A stretch of DNA of 64,000 nt, taken from Paralichthys olivaceus (Eukaryota; Chordata; Actinopteri; Pleuronectiformes; Paralichthyidae). This document shows positions 59,846-64,000 of this stretch, piece after piece. The number at the start of each line of letters is the position of its first letter. Position 1 is the stretch's first letter. The position numbers and the translations under genes are program-made. The notes under the pieces are model-generated. The model was not told where the DNA came from and did not search any database. It worked only from the letters and a program-made list of their open reading frames with translations. The stretch covers positions 10,173,001-10,237,000 of the forward strand of contig NC_091102.1 in the NCBI RefSeq assembly GCF_024713975.1. The letters are read 5' to 3'.

Positions 59846-60923
59846 ATGGTCTTGTGTGTACTGAGGGGTCATCCAGACCAGAGAAGCACTTTATAAACAC
59901 AGAACATCCAGCATCAACCTGCTGGGTCACTGGGGAAAATACAGATCCAGTCAGAAATCAACTGTGTGTTTGTGCTGAGTGATTCAAACTGAGCTCAAAG
60001 TTGGACCTCAGTGAACCCACGTGCTTTTTGACGTTTCACCAGATGTTCCTGATCCTGACGTCACGACCTGCTCAGGACCCCGCCCTCAGATGTCCCCCGA
60101 AGAAACATGATCCGGGCTCTGCCACAGGAACCTTAGTCTTAAAATCACAAAAGTATCGTACACGTTCATTTGAATTCTATATTGATAATTGTAACTTCAA
60201 CATAGTCTCTGAATTCTGAAATGATCTATATTTGAACGCTGTTTGTAGAACAGGGCGTGACAGTCTCGCAAAAATACGATAATAATCCTGTAACTTTCTT
60301 TTACTTTCGGTTTGAACTTGCTCATTCGACTCGAGCTGCGCTGAGGTCTGTGTCCGGAAGTAATCTATCATAGAAGTTTTCTACTTCTACGACGATTATA
60401 TTGAAGTGGACTTTAAATAACTTTAATCAGACTTTGTGAAAACTCCTCCAGACAGGTGGGTATCACTGAGAGACATCATTTAATCAAACTTGTTCTACTT
60501 CCTGATTCATACAGTGATCAACAGCTCACAGAGTTATACTACAACTACAGCTCTCTGAAGGTGTTTCTCCTTTTTATGTAAGTGGAAGAAGGCTGTCATA
60601 TGGATTTATGTGGGAGTGAAAGTCATAATCAGATAATATTCTTCTGAGGTGTTGATTACCAACTACCATAAGTACTGTAACATAAGACAAGGTGGTAATT
60701 ATAAGGTCTTCCTTACAGGTCATCCCGGCCTTTATATCTTAAAATTAACTGGTGCGAAAACTTTAAGGGATTCACACAACCTCCTCCAGAATGCCATCAC
60801 ATGTTATGGTTATTATCTGTGATAAAACTGTGGATTTAATGTATATAAAGATGAAATTGTGACAGGCATTATGTTAGAGAAGAAAACAGACGTCTGAGTG
60901 AGTTTGCCTCGTGTTTAATACAG
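59846..60923 (+). other. 5' region of the caspase-like gene: presumed noncoding exon 1 and intron 1
   Basis: GACAG|GTGGG at 60455/60456 is a plausible donor of a noncoding first exon (start near 60300-60400). The matching acceptor TTTAATACAG is at 60914-60923. Between 59846 and 60300 nothing else is recognised. Confidence 0.4.
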
Positions 60924-60926
60924 GGA

Positions 60927-63161
60927 ATGGATTTCCAGAAGCTCCTGTTAGATGTGGGGAAGGCCCTGGGTACGGACGAGGTAAAAGCTCTAATATTTCT
61001 TTGCACCGACATCCTGGACCGAAATCCAACCTCTGTGAAGTCAGCCAATGACCTCTTCTCTCGTCTGGCGGAACGAGACCATCTCTCGCATGAGCGACGA
61101 GACCTGCTGACTGAGCTTCTGCGCACCATACAACGCCTCGACCTAGTCAGTGCCTTCAATCTCAACGACAGAGAACCTACAACCACTAGCCTCATCTCTC
61201 CCTACAGGTGGGCTGCTCACATTTTACTGCTTTTAAGTAAATCATCCAATAATTATTGTTACAGGAAATTATTTGAAGACGCTCACGCTAAATGGATGCA
61301 CCTTCTTCATACAAAGCATAGGATCAGTATCAGAGACATGAACCTGATGAACATTGATGACTAGATGTTTAGAAATGTTTCCAGAGTAAACTTCCTTATA
61401 TAGAAGGAATTCAGGTTTTGGATGTCATTTATTGTTTGATTATGTTTTATATTAGTGGTCTCTGAAAAGTCATAAAATAGAAATATAAGAAAAATCCCAT
61501 AGCAATTTCTTGGAGTCTGGGGTCACCCCTCTCTTGTTTTGTCCAAACATCTGTCATATATCATAAATGTATCATATATATCATTGAAATCTATGGAAAA
61601 CTGCAATTTCTCATTGCTTAAAATGGTAGTGGTGTCAGAATACTAACATACGACGGTGATACATGTCAAGAATGTCCAGTCCAATACCAGGCCAACTGAG
61701 AAAACTCTTGGGTTGTACTGTTTTATTTTAGGAAGCTGCTCTACAACCTGTACGAGGAGATGACTCGAGAGGACTTGGAAGAAGTGAAGTTTTTGTTGTA
61801 CAAAACGGTCCCACGTAGAAAACTGGAGGACAATTATGTGAGTTGTGTCAGCGTTTGAATCCTGTGGTTTGAGGAGACAAGAGACAATCAGTTCTAAACA
61901 TGCAAACTATAAATACTGCAGTGCTACAACTTTGTGCATTGATTGGTTAACAATACATGGACGGCAGTGTCTCAGGAGGTGGAGTTGGTCATCCGCTAAC
62001 CAGAAAGTCGTTGGTTTTGTCCTCGACTCTGCCTCTAAGTATGCCAAAGTGTCCTTGGGTAACATACTGAACACCAAATTACCTTGCAATGCGTGATGAT
62101 GAGTGATTGTAAAAAAAAGCATAAAATACTGTTAGTGTTGTAAGAATGTGAATGTGGCTGTAAAGTGCTTTGAGTGGTCGAAGTCCTGCATAAACACAGT
62201 TCTATAAATACATTTCTATAAAATAAAAGTGTAAATTTGCTCAACTTTTCAGTCGTTGCTGGACGTCTTCCTGAAGATGGAGCACATGGACATCCTGAGT
62301 GACACTAACCTAAGTGAACTGGAGACGATCATTTACTCAGTCTGTCCCAAGATGAGAGGACAGATCAACCAGTTCAAGACACAGCAGGGTAAGCTACAGA
62401 AAACACTCTCTCCCGTCAAAGAGTTTCTTTCAGTGGTTAGCTGGGCTGGTTCTGAAGTCAACACATCAAAGCAGGAGGAGCAAGAGCAATTATGAAAAAA
62501 TGATTCTACTTTATTATACATGCATACATATGATATATATATTATACTTAATTTAGACTTTTCCCACTCTGAAACATGTCTTATTATATTGTTGTAAATT
62601 TGATACATATGTAAACATCTGCTGTTTCATTTCAATCAATTTAATGCAAAGTTATAACGCAAAATCATTTGTTCTCATTCTTAGAAGCCCTCCAGTCATC
62701 TACCCTGGTAAGAAAATACAGAATCACTTATATGACGATGAAACCGATTTATTTTGTCTTGTGGTGTATTTTATTTTTAATTTCTCTTGTGTCCCGCAGT
62801 ATTCCGTTGATTCTTCCAGCACTGTTCTGAGTGAGTTCTGTTTTGGATTTGATGTTTAACAGAAACTTTTTTCCATTTCATAAGCAGAATTTTTTTCAAA
62901 ATCCTTTTTTATGACTTTTCCAGATTCTTCAGAATCACACTTAAGCAGTGAAATGAGCAGCCTTTCCTTCTCAGAACATTGTTGTAAGTCTTTTCCACAG
63001 TGATGAGCTTTATGAACCGAACATGACAGAATTATCTTTGTGGAAAATGACGACACTGTTCTTCCACTGCATTCGTCTGTCTCACAGTGAACAGTGATAC
63101 TGTTTCGGCGTCTCAAGAAAGCAGGAGCCTCCCTGAAAATCAGACATCTACAAACAGTGAG
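60927..63161 (+). CDS. Caspase-8/-10-like initiator caspase, tandem DED part; continues beyond the window
   Basis: Initiator caspase recruited by FADD to death-receptor complexes in the cytosol. Exons: 60927-61207, 61732-61837, 62253-62388, 62685-62707, 62800-62830, 62924-62983, 63088-63161. They give 237 residues in one continuous frame, with the next donor GTGTGT at 63162. DED1 spans about 1-80 (MDFQKLLLDVGKALGTDEVK, with RLDL near its end). DED2 spans about 94-172 (KLLYNLYEEM, EEVKFLLYKTVPRRKLEDNY, LLDVFLKMEHMDILSDTNL). A Ser/Glu/Thr-rich linker follows, built from very small exons. The MDF start and tandem DEDs suggest caspase-8, but caspase-10 and CFLAR share this layout. The catalytic QACxG region would decide and is not in the window, so no symbol is given. 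Confidence 0.85.
61957..62225 (+). mobile_element. SINE-like dispersed element in a caspase-like gene intron
   Basis: ACGGCAGTGTCTCAGGAGGT, CCGCTAACCAGAAAGTCGTT, GTCCTTGGGTAACATACTGA and AAAGTGCTTTGAGTGG are consecutive blocks of a very common percomorph short element. It is nearly full length in the intron between the two DED2 exons. Confidence 0.6.
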
Positions 63162-64000
63162 GTGTGTGATTTATTTCCTCTCAGTTATACAAGTTCATGA
63201 GTTCAAGGCTGAATTACTGCCACGGTAAAATGGTCAACTGCCCCAGTCACAGACCTTCAGGGGCTTTGAAACCCCCGGCATCACATCACTTGATTAACAT
63301 TTATTATGTTTGGCCAAAAAAGCAAATGTAGAAAATAAACTGGCTCCTGCATTGTCAGCTTATGTTAAGGCCCTTTCTTGTTGAGGGGTGCTGTGTGAAT
63401 ATCTGTGTTTGATTCATATGTCAGTATTATTCTCACACTGTGGGAATTAGAAGATCTAGAGTACTAGACTGGATATGGGCTCTACAGCAAATTTTAACAT
63501 AAGGGCACTTACACACCTACCTTGTTTGGTCTGGAACTTTTAGTCTGAACCAAAATAAAAGGTGTAAAAGGTTCCTCGGACAACCATCCAGAACAATATA
63601 GCAAAATTTGGTGTGGACCGAAGAGGTGGTCTCGGTCCGGATCAAACAAACCTATGGTTTGGATCATTTACAGTGTGGGACCACTTTTTTGGACAGTTTG
63701 GACTTTCAGACCAATTGCAGGAAGTTGAGACACAACAGAAGATGAAAAAGAAGATGTATTTGTAGTCTGCACTGCAGACAGTATAATGACTGAATGACGA
63801 GGACGTTAATTTGAACTTGCATTGGGTACTGAGTCTGAAGTTGGGGATGCTGGTGCTAATAAAGATAATACAACGGCAAAGAAACAAAGATTAGACATTT
63901 CCTAATTTCAGACTGAAAGACCCGGCGAACTGACAATATGCCGATGTCAGACACACGCCTGTTTACAAACCAGTTAATATCAAGTACAGGTAGATGCAGC
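63162..64000 (+). other. Intron of the caspase-like gene, with a MITE-like repeat
   Basis: From about 63495 to 63740 the phrases TTGTTTGGTCTGGAACTTTT, AAAAGGTTCCTCGGAC and GGTCTCGGTCCGGATCAAAC belong to a fish DNA-element-like repeat. No further exon of the gene is recognised before the window ends. Confidence 0.5.

Overview
The window is vertebrate genomic DNA, almost certainly a spiny-rayed (percomorph) teleost. The genes are split by GT-AG introns, the repeats are fish-type short mobile elements and long (CA)n/(TG)n tracts, and the encoded proteins align closely with known vertebrate proteins. Seven protein-coding genes can be read. Most belong to the block that in human lies on 2q33 (INO80D, NDUFS1, CMKLR2/GPR1, ADAM23, FAM237A and a caspase-8/-10 gene). 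All exon joins below were made by eye from splice-site consensus and reading-frame phase. No database search was run, and comparisons with human proteins are from memory.

Layout from left to right. 394-5147 (+): the 3' two-thirds of stk24 (MST3 kinase), followed by a long 3' UTR to about 8.05 kb. 9.64-18.2 kb (-): ino80d, a subunit of the INO80 chromatin remodeller; nine coding exons give 1004 residues. 18.6-24.9 kb (-): ndufs1, the 75-kDa Fe-S subunit of respiratory complex I; 18 coding exons give 734 residues. 25.4-28.8 kb (-): cmklr2 (gpr1), a chemerin-type GPCR with one coding exon. 31.0-53.8 kb (+): adam23, a catalytically dead ADAM, 26 coding exons, 782 residues, with two alternative transmembrane exons. 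56.25-58.64 kb (+): fam237a (NPGL), a small precursor of a C-terminally amidated neuropeptide. 60.3 kb to the window end (+): the tandem death-effector-domain part of a caspase-8/-10-like gene, whose protease domain lies beyond the window.

The genes do not form one pathway; they are a conserved chromosomal neighbourhood. ino80d, ndufs1 and cmklr2 are all on the minus strand. The gap between the ndufs1 poly(A) signal and the presumed first ino80d exon is only about 0.4 kb. stk24 and ino80d converge, and cmklr2 and adam23 diverge around the CpG-rich stretch at 28.6-31.4 kb.

The most unusual feature is a perfect 109-bp inverted repeat. Its arms (56253-56361 and 59737-59845) lie on either side of the whole fam237a gene, and each carries a full palindromic cAMP-response element. 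The single coding intron of the same gene begins with about 100 nt of (CA)n and ends with about 80 nt of (TG)n, which are mutually complementary. In adam23, two exons of identical length and phase encode alternative transmembrane helices, and one acceptor site is separated from any possible branch point by about 70 nt of (TG)n.
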